6,028 nucleotides of DNA from Wohlfahrtiimonas sp. (GCA_030149965.1 JASLHB010000076.1:1-6028); one strand, 5' to 3'; shown: positions 1-6,028, counted from the first letter of the stretch. The notes: generated from the sequence alone by a model not told the origin. Translations and numbers: made by a program.

Positions 1-86
1 TATTCTATTTAGATAACACTAACATGGTTTACGGTGATGCTCAGAAGATGGTTAATGATATGATCGCATCCATCAAAACGCTTTAA
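1..86 (+). CDS. pntB: NAD(P) transhydrogenase subunit beta, C-terminal end only
   Basis: Only the last 27 codons are inside the window. The frame starts at base 3 and ends at TAA 84-86, and the gene continues off the left edge. The visible tail reads FYLDNTNMVYGDAQKMVNDM and then IASIKTL. This matches the C-terminus typical of PntB, where an NPLFY/F segment is followed by a (M/L)xxGDAKxxV...I helix that belongs to the NADP(H)-binding domain III. PntB is the membrane subunit of the proton-translocating transhydrogenase, which reduces NADP+ with NADH using the proton gradient. The assignment rests on remembered family similarity over a short stretch, so it is probable rather than certain. A rho-independent terminator follows 17 bases after the stop, so this is the end of its transcription unit. 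Confidence 0.75.
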   Translation, partial: FYLDNTNMVYGDAQKMVNDMIASIKTL

Positions 87-103
87 CAAAATTTAAGCAA
101 AAG

Positions 104-130
104 AAAAGCGCTCCATGTGAGCGCTTTTTT
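104..130 (+). terminator. Rho-independent terminator of the pntB-like gene
   Basis: A perfect 10-bp stem (104-113 with 119-128, core AGCGCTC/GAGCGCT) closes a 5-base loop, CATGT. The T-run at 125-130 begins within the 3' arm. It lies directly behind the pntB-like stop codon. The A-run on the 5' side could also give weak termination for minus-strand transcripts. Confidence 0.85.
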
Positions 131-240
131 ATTATCACTAATTTAGAAAATTATCTCATAACCTTCCTCATCTGCAGCCAACTCATTATTGAACGAACAA
201 ATAGAAATTATTATGTATGATTTTACAAAAGACAAATACC

Positions 241-269
241 AAAAAACCCTGAAATTTCTTTCAGGGTTT
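241..269 (-). terminator. Rho-independent terminator of tRNA-Arg copy 1
   Basis: Read on the minus strand, an 11-bp stem (259-269 with 244-254, core CCCTGAAA/TTTCAGGG) closes a 4-base loop at 255-258. It is followed by a U-tract encoded by the A-run at 241-246. It starts 9 bases after the encoded CCA end of the tRNA. Confidence 0.9.
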
Positions 270-276
270 CTATCAA

Positions 277-354
<78 letters not shown>

Positions 355-374
355 ATATCTTAAAAGAGGTGAAC

Positions 375-402
375 ATTATATCGTGTATTTCTAATCTGTC
401 AA
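375..402 (-). promoter_or_regulatory. Near-consensus sigma70 promoter of tRNA-Arg copy 1
   Basis: On the minus strand a perfect TTGACA (397-402) and a perfect TATAAT (375-380) are separated by 16 bp. Transcription would start near 368, giving a leader of about 14 nt before the tRNA. Both hexamers recur at the same spacing in front of copy 2 although the spacer between them has diverged, which supports selection on the boxes. Confidence 0.88.
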
Positions 403-495
403 TTATTCTTTATGCATAATAAATGCACATATATCCTCATGCAAATACTAGACTAATTCAAACCTTAAAAATTAAATTATCAGAACACAAATACC

Positions 496-524
496 AAAAA
501 ACCCTGAAATTTTTTTCAGGGTTT
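496..524 (-). terminator. Rho-independent terminator of tRNA-Arg copy 2
   Basis: This is the same 11-bp hairpin as in copy 1 (514-524 with 499-509 on the minus strand). The loop is 510-513, where one base differs from copy 1, and the A-run at 496-501 encodes the U-tract. It should end both the tRNA transcript and any readthrough from smpB-yajD before the second tRNA unit. Confidence 0.9.
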
Positions 525-531
525 CTATCAA

Positions 532-609
<78 letters not shown>

Positions 610-629
610 ATATCTCAAAAGAGGTGCTC

Positions 630-657
630 ATTATATCGATATTTCCGACACTGTCAA
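630..657 (-). promoter_or_regulatory. Near-consensus sigma70 promoter of tRNA-Arg copy 2
   Basis: On the minus strand a perfect TTGACA (652-657) and a perfect TATAAT (630-635) are separated by 16 bp. The -35 box lies only 13 bp beyond the stop codon of yajD. The predicted start is near 623, again leaving a leader of about 14 nt. Confidence 0.88.
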
Positions 658-670
658 ACTCTATTTTCGT

Positions 671-1033
671 CTATTTTTTAAGCAAATCAGATAATCCTGC
701 AAAAGGATTATGTTTTACATCAACTTTTTGATCTTCATTGATGACATATTGCGCACGTAAAGCTTCTTCTTGGCGCTGATGTTCATTGTCATGACAGTAC
801 AAACATAACAATTCCCAGTTACTACCATCTGGTGGATTATAATCATGATCGTGATTTTTATGATGAACCGTCAATTCAAATAGATTTGCACGCGTAAATT
901 CTCGTGTACAACGACCACAAATCCAAGGATACATGCCTAGCGCACGCTCACGATAACCTGAAGCACGCTTATCAGCTTCTTTTCTCGCATTTGCGACAAT
1001 TTCATCTAAACGATTTTTAGAAATAGATTTCAC
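671..1033 (-). CDS. yajD: HNH endonuclease-family protein YajD
   Basis: The 120-aa protein closely resembles E. coli YajD, a small HNH-fold protein whose cellular role is not established. Two cysteine pairs, C39-x2-C42 (ICGRC) and C77-x2-C80 (CLYC), would hold a zinc ion. Between and beside them lie the HNH elements: the HH pair at 57-58 (ELTVHH), N72 in GSNWELLC, and H81 and H85 in CHDNEH. The C-terminal NPFAGL tail is also typical of the family. The start is GTG at 1031-1033, which directly touches the TAA of smpB (1034-1036). An AAAAGGA Shine-Dalgarno sequence lies inside the last smpB codons, and no ATG occurs before codon 34. Abutting stop and start imply translational coupling to smpB. 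Nuclease activity is inferred from the motif only. Confidence 0.93.
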   Translation of the reverse strand: MKSISKNRLDEIVANARKEADKRASGYRERALGMYPWICGRCTREFTRANLFELTVHHKNHDHDYNPPDGSNWELLCLYCHDNEHQRQEEALRAQYVINEDQKVDVKHNPFAGLSDLLKK

Positions 1034-1504
1034 TTAGCTTCCTTTTAATACACGATGTTTTTCGATATTCCATTCACGCTCTTTAATCGTTGCACGCTTA
1101 TCGTGATCTTTTTTACCTTTCGCCAAACCAATCTCAGCTTTCACCATGCCCTGCTTCCAATATAAACTTAAAGGCACAATCGTATAACCTTTGCGATCTA
1201 TATTACCTAGCAAGCGATCAATCTCATGCTTATGTAGCAATAACTTACGCGTACGAATAGGATCAGTTTTAACATGTGTTGATGCCGATGTTAATGGCGA
1301 CATGTGCGCACCAAATAAAAATGCTTCACCATCTTTAAATGTCACATATGCTTCTTTAATCTGTGCTTTGCCAGCTCGAATACTTTTAACTTCCCAGCCT
1401 TCTAAGCTAATGCCCGCTTCAATTTTTTCTTCGATAAAGTAATCGTGAAACGCTTTCTTATTGGCTGCGATTTGCGGATTAAACGCAGGTTTTTTCTTAC
1501 TCAT
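1034..1504 (-). CDS. smpB: SsrA-binding protein SmpB
   Basis: The 156-aa protein is a full-length SmpB (E. coli about 160 aa). It binds the tRNA-like domain of tmRNA and delivers it to ribosomes stalled on mRNAs without a stop codon, so that the nascent chain is tagged for proteolysis. Visible family signatures are YFIEEKIEAG (22-31), GWEVKSIRAGK (36-46), DGEAFLFGAH (58-67), STHVKTDPIRTRKLLL (75-90), the basic KGKKDHDKR (129-137) and KEREW (141-145). The basic C-terminal tail, which reaches into the ribosomal mRNA channel in known structures, is present. The start ATG (1502-1504) has only a weak AGAG ribosome-binding sequence. It is the first gene of a smpB-yajD pair, and the ssrA gene is not in this window. 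Confidence 0.97.
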   Translation of the reverse strand: MSKKKPAFNPQIAANKKAFHDYFIEEKIEAGISLEGWEVKSIRAGKAQIKEAYVTFKDGEAFLFGAHMSPLTSASTHVKTDPIRTRKLLLHKHEIDRLLGNIDRKGYTIVPLSLYWKQGMVKAEIGLAKGKKDHDKRATIKEREWNIEKHRVLKGS

Positions 1505-1542
1505 TCAATTTTCTCTAAAACTTGTGATGATAACGTGCTCTT

Positions 1543-1571
1543 AATCTACCACAATCCTGATTATTTGAGAA
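1543..1571 (-). promoter_or_regulatory. Possible smpB promoter
   Basis: On the minus strand, TTCTCA (1566-1571) and TAGATT (1543-1548) are separated by 17 bp. A TG dinucleotide lies one base before the -10 box, giving an extended -10. Each hexamer matches 4 of 6 consensus bases. It would give a 5' leader of roughly 30 nt. This is a weak visual prediction in AT-rich DNA. Confidence 0.3.
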
Positions 1572-1619
1572 TTTTACAATTAATAAAAACTTATAAAAAC
1601 AGATGATTGAACAATCAAA

Positions 1620-1648
1620 TTGCTTTTCTCTAAACTTAAAGTTACCAT
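1620..1648 (+). promoter_or_regulatory. Possible promoter of the CMD-TetR-DsrE operon
   Basis: TTGCTT (1620-1625) and TACCAT (1643-1648) are 17 bp apart, which places the start near 1655 and the operator-like palindromes over the -10 box and start site. An alternative pair is TTGAAC (1607-1612) with TAAACT (1631-1636), 18 bp apart, with the palindrome just downstream of the start. Either geometry would allow repression from the palindrome. Neither is close to consensus. Confidence 0.3.
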
Positions 1649-1680
1649 TAGTAACATTAAAAGTAACCAATAGTAACTTT
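1638..1680 (+). promoter_or_regulatory. 43-bp near-palindromic operator, probable TetR-family site
   Basis: The ends AAAGTTAC (1638-1645) and GTAACTTT (1673-1680) are perfect inverted repeats, and the two arms match at most inner positions about a centre at 1659. Inside are two 15-bp units of the form GTTAC-N5-GTAAC. The first is perfect (1641-1655, centre 1648). The second (1663-1677, centre 1670) has one mismatch. The centres are 22 bp apart, about two helical turns, so two dimers could bind the same DNA face. The unit ends 10 bases before the Shine-Dalgarno of an operon that itself encodes a TetR-family protein, so autoregulation is the natural inference. Confidence 0.7.
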
Positions 1681-1701
1681 ATTCATAATAGGAGATGACA
1701 A

Positions 1702-2250
1702 ATGTCGAAATTACCTTTAACAACATTAGAAACAGCTGATGATTTAGCAAAGCCAATTTTGAATCATGCGAAGACAAATTTTGGCATGATTCCTAATTTT
1801 TTTGCAGCAATCGGCATTGATGGCGCGTCATTAAGTGGTTTCTTATCTTTTCAAGAAACATTGAATAACAATGCACAATTAACCGCTAAACAACGTGAAT
1901 TCATTGCGCTTGCTGTCGCTAACTATAATGGTTGCCATTATTGCGTAAGCGGTCATACTTTCTCAGCAAAACGCGTAGGATTAACGGAAGAAGAATGCAT
2001 CAATGCTCAAAAAGGCCACAATACTGATGCAAAAGATCAGGCAATTATCAATTTGGCTTTGAACATTTTAAAAACAAATGCACATTTAACAGATGAAATG
2101 CTCTCTGATGCGAAAAACAATGGCATTACAGATCAACAAATTATTCAAATTATTGCATTGACAGCATTGAATACTTTAAGCAATTGGGTTAATAATGTCG
2201 TGGATCCAGCCATTGATTTCCCAAAGGTTGATTTGATTTCTAACCCTTAA
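1702..2250 (+). CDS. AhpD-like carboxymuconolactone decarboxylase-family protein (peroxidase-related)
   Basis: This 182-aa, largely helical protein belongs to the CMD/AhpD superfamily. The core is residues 55-100. E66 in KQREFIAL is followed by C78-H-Y-C81 and H85 (NGCHYCVSGH). The E-x11-C-x2-C-x3-H spacing is the same as in the AhpD active site (E118, C130, C133, H137 in the mycobacterial enzyme), with Tyr80 in place of AhpD His132. Such proteins use the CxxC pair for disulfide-based peroxide or hydroperoxide reduction, or as a thiol reductant. The substrate here is unknown, and ring decarboxylation is unlikely given the redox motif. An AGGAG at 1690-1694, 7 bases before the ATG, fixes the start. 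It is the first gene of an operon with a TetR-family regulator 12 bases downstream and a DsrE-like gene after that. Confidence 0.9.
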   Translation: MSKLPLTTLETADDLAKPILNHAKTNFGMIPNFFAAIGIDGASLSGFLSFQETLNNNAQLTAKQREFIALAVANYNGCHYCVSGHTFSAKRVGLTEEECINAQKGHNTDAKDQAIINLALNILKTNAHLTDEMLSDAKNNGITDQQIIQIIALTALNTLSNWVNNVVDPAIDFPKVDLISNP

Positions 2251-2262
2251 AGGATGTATCAC

Positions 2263-2835
2263 TTGAAAAGCCGATTGCACAAAGATGAACGTTACGAACA
2301 ACTATTAGAACTTTCTCATCAAATTATCGATGGAAATGGTACTGATGCTTTAACTCTGATTTCTCTCGCAGATAAAGCAAATGTGACGAAACCAATCACT
2401 TATCGTCATTTTGGTAATCGTAAAACTTTGTTATACACGCTTTTCCAAGATACATTGACAAAACTTGCCCACAATATGGAAAATGGCATTGATCAAGAAG
2501 CCGAATCTCTCGATGATGCAATTCGAGTTTTCGCCAAAACTTATACCAAATGCTTTTCAGAACATGGAAAATCTTGCTTTGCAGTGATTGCTGCCCTAAA
2601 AGCTTATCCTGAATATGAAATGATTGACTCAGAATTACAAACATTTTTTTGTCGCACGTTGGAATCCTCGCTCTCCCCTTTTCTCCTCGAAAATAGCAAA
2701 ATCCCAACGGTGACATTAATGATGATCTTTGGCGCAACCTGTACTGTGGGTGGTATGTTTTTAAACCAACTCATCACAAAAGATGACGTGATTGAAAATA
2801 TTTCACGTTTAATTTGGAAATTAATCGAACCTTAA
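2263..2835 (+). CDS. TetR/AcrR-family transcriptional regulator
   Basis: The protein has 190 aa from the chosen TTG start, within the usual TetR range. The N-terminal helix-turn-helix domain is clear: an ALTLISLADKANVTKPITYR segment followed by HFGNRKTLLYTLF (about residues 29-61). The C-terminal ligand or dimerisation half is not recognisable as a named subfamily. It holds four cysteines (97, 105, 130, 160 in this numbering), which would permit thiol sensing, but that is inference. An ATG at 2254 is in frame, yet the only Shine-Dalgarno (AAAGGA, 2249-2254) overlaps it. The same sequence is 8 bases before TTG 2263, so TTG is preferred; the ATG version would be 193 aa. The gene starts 12 bases after the CMD gene and ends 10 bases before the DsrE-like gene. 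It probably represses its own operon through the palindrome at 1638-1680. Confidence 0.9.
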   Translation: MKSRLHKDERYEQLLELSHQIIDGNGTDALTLISLADKANVTKPITYRHFGNRKTLLYTLFQDTLTKLAHNMENGIDQEAESLDDAIRVFAKTYTKCFSEHGKSCFAVIAALKAYPEYEMIDSELQTFFCRTLESSLSPFLLENSKIPTVTLMMIFGATCTVGGMFLNQLITKDDVIENISRLIWKLIEP

Positions 2836-2845
2836 GGAGCTTAAT

Positions 2846-3211
2846 ATGGTTGATCTACTCATTACATTGACACAACACGAAGCTGATTCTAACAACGTTA
2901 TCATTGCATTCACGATGGGCAATGAAGCGTTAGCAAAAGGTTACAGCGCTGAAATTGTTTTATTATCTAATGCTGTTGCACTCGCACAGAAAAACTATGA
3001 TGACAAAATTGATATTGGCGCACCATTCAAACCATTAAATGAATTATTACCTGCATTTATCAAAGCTGGTGGCAAGCTCAAAGTTTGTAAAGCTTGCATG
3101 ATTCACAATGGCGTTAAAGAAGAAGATTTAATCTCTGAATCCATCATTATCACAGCGCCGGATGTGATTGATCTATTGATGAAATCTAAAAAATCACTGC
3201 AATTAAATTAA
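2846..3211 (+). CDS. DsrE/DsrF-like small sulfur-relay-type protein
   Basis: The 121-aa cytoplasmic protein has the alternating strand-helix pattern of the DsrE fold. It opens with a strand (VDLLITLT), then a helix with NEALAKGYSAEIVLLSNAV. A GGKLKVCKACMIHNGV segment (75-90) follows, with C81-x2-C84 at the end of the fourth strand, and ESIIITAPDVIDLLMKS closes the protein. DsrE-family members such as TusD carry their sulfur-accepting cysteine at this position. Many stand-alone relatives have the CxxC-type pair seen here, and their function is unknown. AAGGAG at 2834-2839 overlaps the TetR stop codon and is 6 bases before the ATG, indicating coupled expression. As the last gene of the CMD-TetR operon it may form or relay thiol or persulfide groups, but no partner can be named. 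A strong terminator follows. Confidence 0.8.
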   Translation: MVDLLITLTQHEADSNNVIIAFTMGNEALAKGYSAEIVLLSNAVALAQKNYDDKIDIGAPFKPLNELLPAFIKAGGKLKVCKACMIHNGVKEEDLISESIIITAPDVIDLLMKSKKSLQLN

Positions 3212-3216
3212 GCATA

Positions 3217-3255
3217 AAAAAATCCCGCAGATATCTCCAGTCTGCGGGATTTTTT
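3217..3255. terminator. Bidirectional rho-independent terminator between convergent operons
   Basis: A perfect 15-bp stem pairs 3217-3231 with 3241-3255 (core ATCCCGCAGA/TCTGCGGGAT) around a 9-base loop. It has an A-run on the left arm and a T-run on the right arm, so it works in both directions. It ends the CMD-TetR-DsrE operon on the + strand, 5 bases after the stop, and ihfA on the - strand, about 21 bases after its stop. Confidence 0.92.
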
Positions 3256-3276
3256 ATTTTATACGATTACGACTGA

Positions 3277-3579
3277 TTACTCTTCAGTTGCGATACTCGC
3301 TAAGCGAGTTTTTAACTTTTGACCTACACGGAATGTTACAACGCGACGAGCTGAAACTGGAATATCTTCACCTGTTTTAGGATTACGACCTGGTCTTTCG
3401 CTCTTATCACGCAATTCAAAACTACCAAAACCTGATAATTTTACTGACTCACCTTTCGTCAAAGCTTCACGAATTTCATTAAAGAAATCTTCAACGAATT
3501 GTTTCGCTTCTTCGCGTTGAATATGGTTGAAATCATGATATAAATGCTCAACTATCTCCGCTTTAGTTAATGTTGCCAT
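3277..3579 (-). CDS. ihfA: Integration host factor subunit alpha
   Basis: The 100-aa protein is a full-length IhfA and pairs with IhfB as a sequence-specific DNA-bending heterodimer of the HU/IHF family. It acts in nucleoid structure, transcription, recombination and replication. The family signature runs from VKLSGFGSFELRDK (46-59) into the beta-arm RPGRNPKTGEDIPV (62-75). In the arm, P67 corresponds to the DNA-intercalating Pro65 of E. coli IHF alpha. ARRVVTFRVGQKLK (77-90) follows. The longer ERPGRNPKTGEDIP type of arm and the location after pheT point to IhfA rather than HU or IhfB. The ATG start has a strong AGGGGG ribosome-binding site in the 21-bp gap after pheT, so the two genes are probably cotranscribed, as in E. 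coli. Confidence 0.96.
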   Translation of the reverse strand: MATLTKAEIVEHLYHDFNHIQREEAKQFVEDFFNEIREALTKGESVKLSGFGSFELRDKSERPGRNPKTGEDIPVSARRVVTFRVGQKLKTRLASIATEE

Positions 3580-3600
3580 TGTACCCCCTACAATTCATTT

Positions 3601-5967
3601 CTATTGACGTAAAAACACCTGAATCTGTTTAAGATTCTCTAGGATATTATTGAGTATAGTATCAATTTCCTCATCTTTGATATTTTCCGCATCATTTTGG
3701 AAAATAAGGCCAAAGCTGAAGCTCTTCTCATTTTTATCTTCTTTTGCAAAATTATAAATATCAAATAATTGAACAGATTGAAGTAAAGATGATTGAGTTT
3801 GACCCATTGCTTGGATTACAGCATCCACCGTCATTTCTTGTGGTACAACCAATGTTAAGTCACGACGAGAAGATGGGAATTTAGACAATGGTTTAAATAC
3901 TGTTGGCACAGTCATTTGCATCGCTGCTAAATTTAACTCAAATAAGTAAATTTCAGTCGATACATCTAACTCTTTTGCCACTTTCGGATGAATTTTACCC
4001 ATATAACCTGCTGATTCACCTTTGATCAAGATTTCAGCACTTTGGCCTGGATGCAATAAATCAAACGCTTTTGCAACAAAGCTAATATCTTTAGCATCCG
4101 CTGACAAGGCAAGCATTGCTTCCACGTCATTCTTCACATCGAAGAAATCAACTTTACGCGCTTTTTCTCCCCATTGTTCTGGTAATAAATCACCCGTCAC
4201 AGCGCCAGCTAAATAAGCTTTTTGCTCAACATTATCGATATCACCTTTGAACGTTAAACCTGATTCAAATACGCGAACACGTTTTTGTTGACGCTTCAAG
4301 TTATAATCAATTGTTGAGATTAAACCTGCTGCCAATGTTGTTCTCATTACAGATAAATCTGCTGAGATTGGATTTTTCAAAGCAATTGGTGTTTGTGATT
4401 GATCAATAATAGACAACCATTTTGGCGCAACAAAGCTCATTGTGATCACTTCGTTATAACCACGATCCACCAATGTATTTTTGAATTGATTCACAGGTGT
4501 TTTGAATTCTGTGAAAGGTGTCATCGTTGAAATGCTATTGTTAAACAATGCACCAATGTTGTCATAGCCATCAATACGTGCGATTTCTTCAATCAAGTCT
4601 TCTTCGATTTCGATATCAAAGCGATGTGATGGCGGTACAACTACAGCATGATCAACTGAAACAGTCGTTTCACCAATGCGGCTCAATATTTCAGTGATGC
4701 GTTCCACTGAATATGAACGACCAACGATTTGGTTAATGCGTTCAAAACGTACTTTGATTGCTTCTTTTTTTGGTAACAAAGCTGTATCTTCAGCAACAGT
4801 AATTTCACCTGCCTGACCATTTGCCAATGTTACCAACAAATGCGTTGCATATTCGAGTGCAATTTCAGGCAAATTGAAATCAACACCACGCTCAAAACGG
4901 TGAGATGCATCTGTATGCAAACCATATTCACGCGCACGGCCTGCGATTGCCAATGGATTGAACCATGCTGATTCTAAAAATACTGATGTTGTTTGATCAT
5001 CACAAACGCTGTTTGCAGCGCCCATAATACCAGCCAACGCTACAGTTTTTTCATCATCAGTGATTAACAATGTATTAGCTTTCAACGTCAATGTATCTTC
5101 GTTCAACAATACAACTTGCTCGCCTGCTTCTGATTGACGAATTTTGATCGCGCCTTTAATTTTTGATGCATCAAACGCATGCAAAGGCTGCCCCAATTCC
5201 AACATTACGTAATTAGTGATGTCCACTAAAATACCATGCGAACGATTACCTGCTCTTCTTAAACGCTCTTTCATCCATAAAGGTGTTTCAGCATTCATAT
5301 TTAAGCCTGTAATCATACGACCTAAATAACGAGGACAAGCTGTTGCATTCTCAACTTTAACATCAATTTGATCAGCAACCATCGCTGCAATTTTATGTTC
5401 TGGCAATGCTTTGATTGCTGTGCCTGTGCTTAATGCAACATCACGTGCAACACCATAAATGCTTAAGCAATCACCACGATTTGGCGTGAGATCGATTTCA
5501 TAAATCGTATCATTGAGATTGTAATATTCTCTGAAATCTTTACCAATTGGTGCATCGTCAGCCAAGATCATCAAACCTGCGTGATCATCACTCAAGCCCA
5601 ATTCACGCGCTGAGCACAACATACCCATGGATTCAACACCACGTAACTTAGATTTCTTAATTTTGAAATCACCTGGCAATACCGCACCAATTACAGCCGT
5701 TGGAATCTTAATGCCCACAGCAACGTTAGGTGCACCACATACGATCTGTAATGGCTCTGCTTCACCAACATTCACTGTTGTTACGCGCAATTTATCAGCA
5801 TCTGGATGCGGCTCAACTGTTAGCACTTCACCCACAACAATGTTTGTGAATTCTGGCGCAGCTAACTCTTCTGAGTCAACTTCTAAGCCAAGCATTGTCA
5901 AATGATTGGATGTATTTTGTGGAATTTCATCAATCCACTCTTTTAACCATGAAATAGATATTTTCAT
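3601..5967 (-). CDS. pheT: Phenylalanine--tRNA ligase beta subunit
   Basis: The 788-aa protein (E. coli 795) is the beta chain of the cytoplasmic alpha2-beta2 enzyme that charges tRNA-Phe. Domains appear in the expected order. An OB-fold tRNA-binding domain is at about 39-148, with PHPDADKLRV at 53-62 and SMGMLCSARELGL at 113-125. The B3/B4 editing region is at about 210-375, with ITNYVMLELGQPLHAFD near 250-266 and DASHRFERGVD at 353-363. The B5 domain is at about 402-472, with acidic RFDIEIEEDLIEEIARIDGY at 449-468. A catalytic-like core follows. A C-terminal FDX-ACB anticodon-binding domain is at about 692-788, with KFPSSRRDLTLVV at 696-708 and LFDIYNF near 734. The ATG is 35 bases downstream of the pheS stop with only a weak AAAGAA ribosome site, and ihfA follows after 21 bp. 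No frameshift or missing domain is seen. Confidence 0.98.
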   Translation of the reverse strand: MKISISWLKEWIDEIPQNTSNHLTMLGLEVDSEELAAPEFTNIVVGEVLTVEPHPDADKLRVTTVNVGEAEPLQIVCGAPNVAVGIKIPTAVIGAVLPGDFKIKKSKLRGVESMGMLCSARELGLSDDHAGLMILADDAPIGKDFREYYNLNDTIYEIDLTPNRGDCLSIYGVARDVALSTGTAIKALPEHKIAAMVADQIDVKVENATACPRYLGRMITGLNMNAETPLWMKERLRRAGNRSHGILVDITNYVMLELGQPLHAFDASKIKGAIKIRQSEAGEQVVLLNEDTLTLKANTLLITDDEKTVALAGIMGAANSVCDDQTTSVFLESAWFNPLAIAGRAREYGLHTDASHRFERGVDFNLPEIALEYATHLLVTLANGQAGEITVAEDTALLPKKEAIKVRFERINQIVGRSYSVERITEILSRIGETTVSVDHAVVVPPSHRFDIEIEEDLIEEIARIDGYDNIGALFNNSISTMTPFTEFKTPVNQFKNTLVDRGYNEVITMSFVAPKWLSIIDQSQTPIALKNPISADLSVMRTTLAAGLISTIDYNLKRQQKRVRVFESGLTFKGDIDNVEQKAYLAGAVTGDLLPEQWGEKARKVDFFDVKNDVEAMLALSADAKDISFVAKAFDLLHPGQSAEILIKGESAGYMGKIHPKVAKELDVSTEIYLFELNLAAMQMTVPTVFKPLSKFPSSRRDLTLVVPQEMTVDAVIQAMGQTQSSLLQSVQLFDIYNFAKEDKNEKSFSFGLIFQNDAENIKDEEIDTILNNILENLKQIQVFLRQ

Positions 5968-6002
5968 ACAATAATTCTTTGTTTAAAATTAGGATTCGGA
6001 GA

Positions 6003-6028
6003 TTATTTAAATTGATTCAAAAATCTTA
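6003..6028 (-). CDS. pheS: Phenylalanine--tRNA ligase alpha subunit, last codons only
   Basis: The final seven sense codons and the stop on the minus strand read RFLNQFK followed by TAA (6003-6005). This matches the conserved C-terminus of PheS (E. coli ends RFLKQFK). The rest of the gene lies beyond the right edge. It supplies the catalytic subunit partner of the adjacent pheT and lies immediately upstream of it in the same direction, as expected. The call rests on few residues but is strongly supported by position. Confidence 0.82.

Noticed and set aside
143..237. A minus-strand open stretch ending NNELAADEEGYEIIF before a TAA at 143-145
   Set aside because: It has no ATG or ribosome site and lies directly behind the tRNA terminator at 241-269. 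Its composition is that of AT-rich intergenic DNA, so it is probably chance. A similarity search for that C-terminal peptide would settle whether it is a gene remnant.
384..486. A possible third tRNA or remnant in the spacer between the two tRNA-Arg units
   Set aside because: No cloverleaf, T-arm or acceptor remnant is visible. Apart from the promoter of copy 1 the stretch is featureless.
1661..1689. CATAAT at 1684-1689 as the -10 box of the CMD operon
   Set aside because: It matches the consensus in 5 of 6 bases, but transcription would start near 1696, after the clear AGGAG ribosome site at 1690-1694, which would then not be in the mRNA.
2396..2737. Minus-strand open reading frame inside the TetR-family gene, and similar frames inside smpB and pheT (1191-1442, 4022-4216, 5627-5905)
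   Set aside because: All lie wholly within well-supported genes on the opposite strand, show no family signature and have no ribosome-binding sites that I can see.

Overview
The window is an ordinary-looking, AT-rich chromosomal segment of a gammaproteobacterium. The pheS-pheT-ihfA order, the adjacent smpB and yajD genes, the CCA-encoding tRNA-Arg(ACG) genes and a pntB-like C-terminus all support that assignment. No transposase, integrase, phage gene or CRISPR array is visible, and the genus cannot be fixed from the sequence.

Left part (1-1504): the last codons of a pntB-like gene on the + strand end at a strong hairpin terminator. Everything else here is on the minus strand. Reading in the minus direction, smpB (trans-translation) is followed with no gap by yajD (HNH protein), and then by two identical tRNA-Arg(ACG) genes. 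Each tRNA lies in a complete miniature transcription unit with a near-consensus promoter, the tRNA and a hairpin terminator. The whole 152-bp unit is duplicated at a 255-bp period.

Middle part (1505-3255): a 197-bp divergent intergenic region carries a striking 43-bp near-palindrome with four GTTAC/GTAAC half-sites. It precedes a compact three-gene + strand operon: an AhpD-like carboxymuconolactone decarboxylase-family protein with a CxxC redox motif, a TetR-family regulator, and a small DsrE/DsrF-like protein with its own CxxC. The layout suggests an autoregulated thiol-redox or electrophile-response cassette. This is the least characterised and most interesting part of the window. A long bidirectional terminator separates it from the convergent genes to its right.

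Right part (3277-6028): on the minus strand, the last codons of pheS, then complete pheT (Phe-tRNA synthetase beta chain) and ihfA (IHF alpha), in the order known from Escherichia coli. This block is conserved housekeeping.
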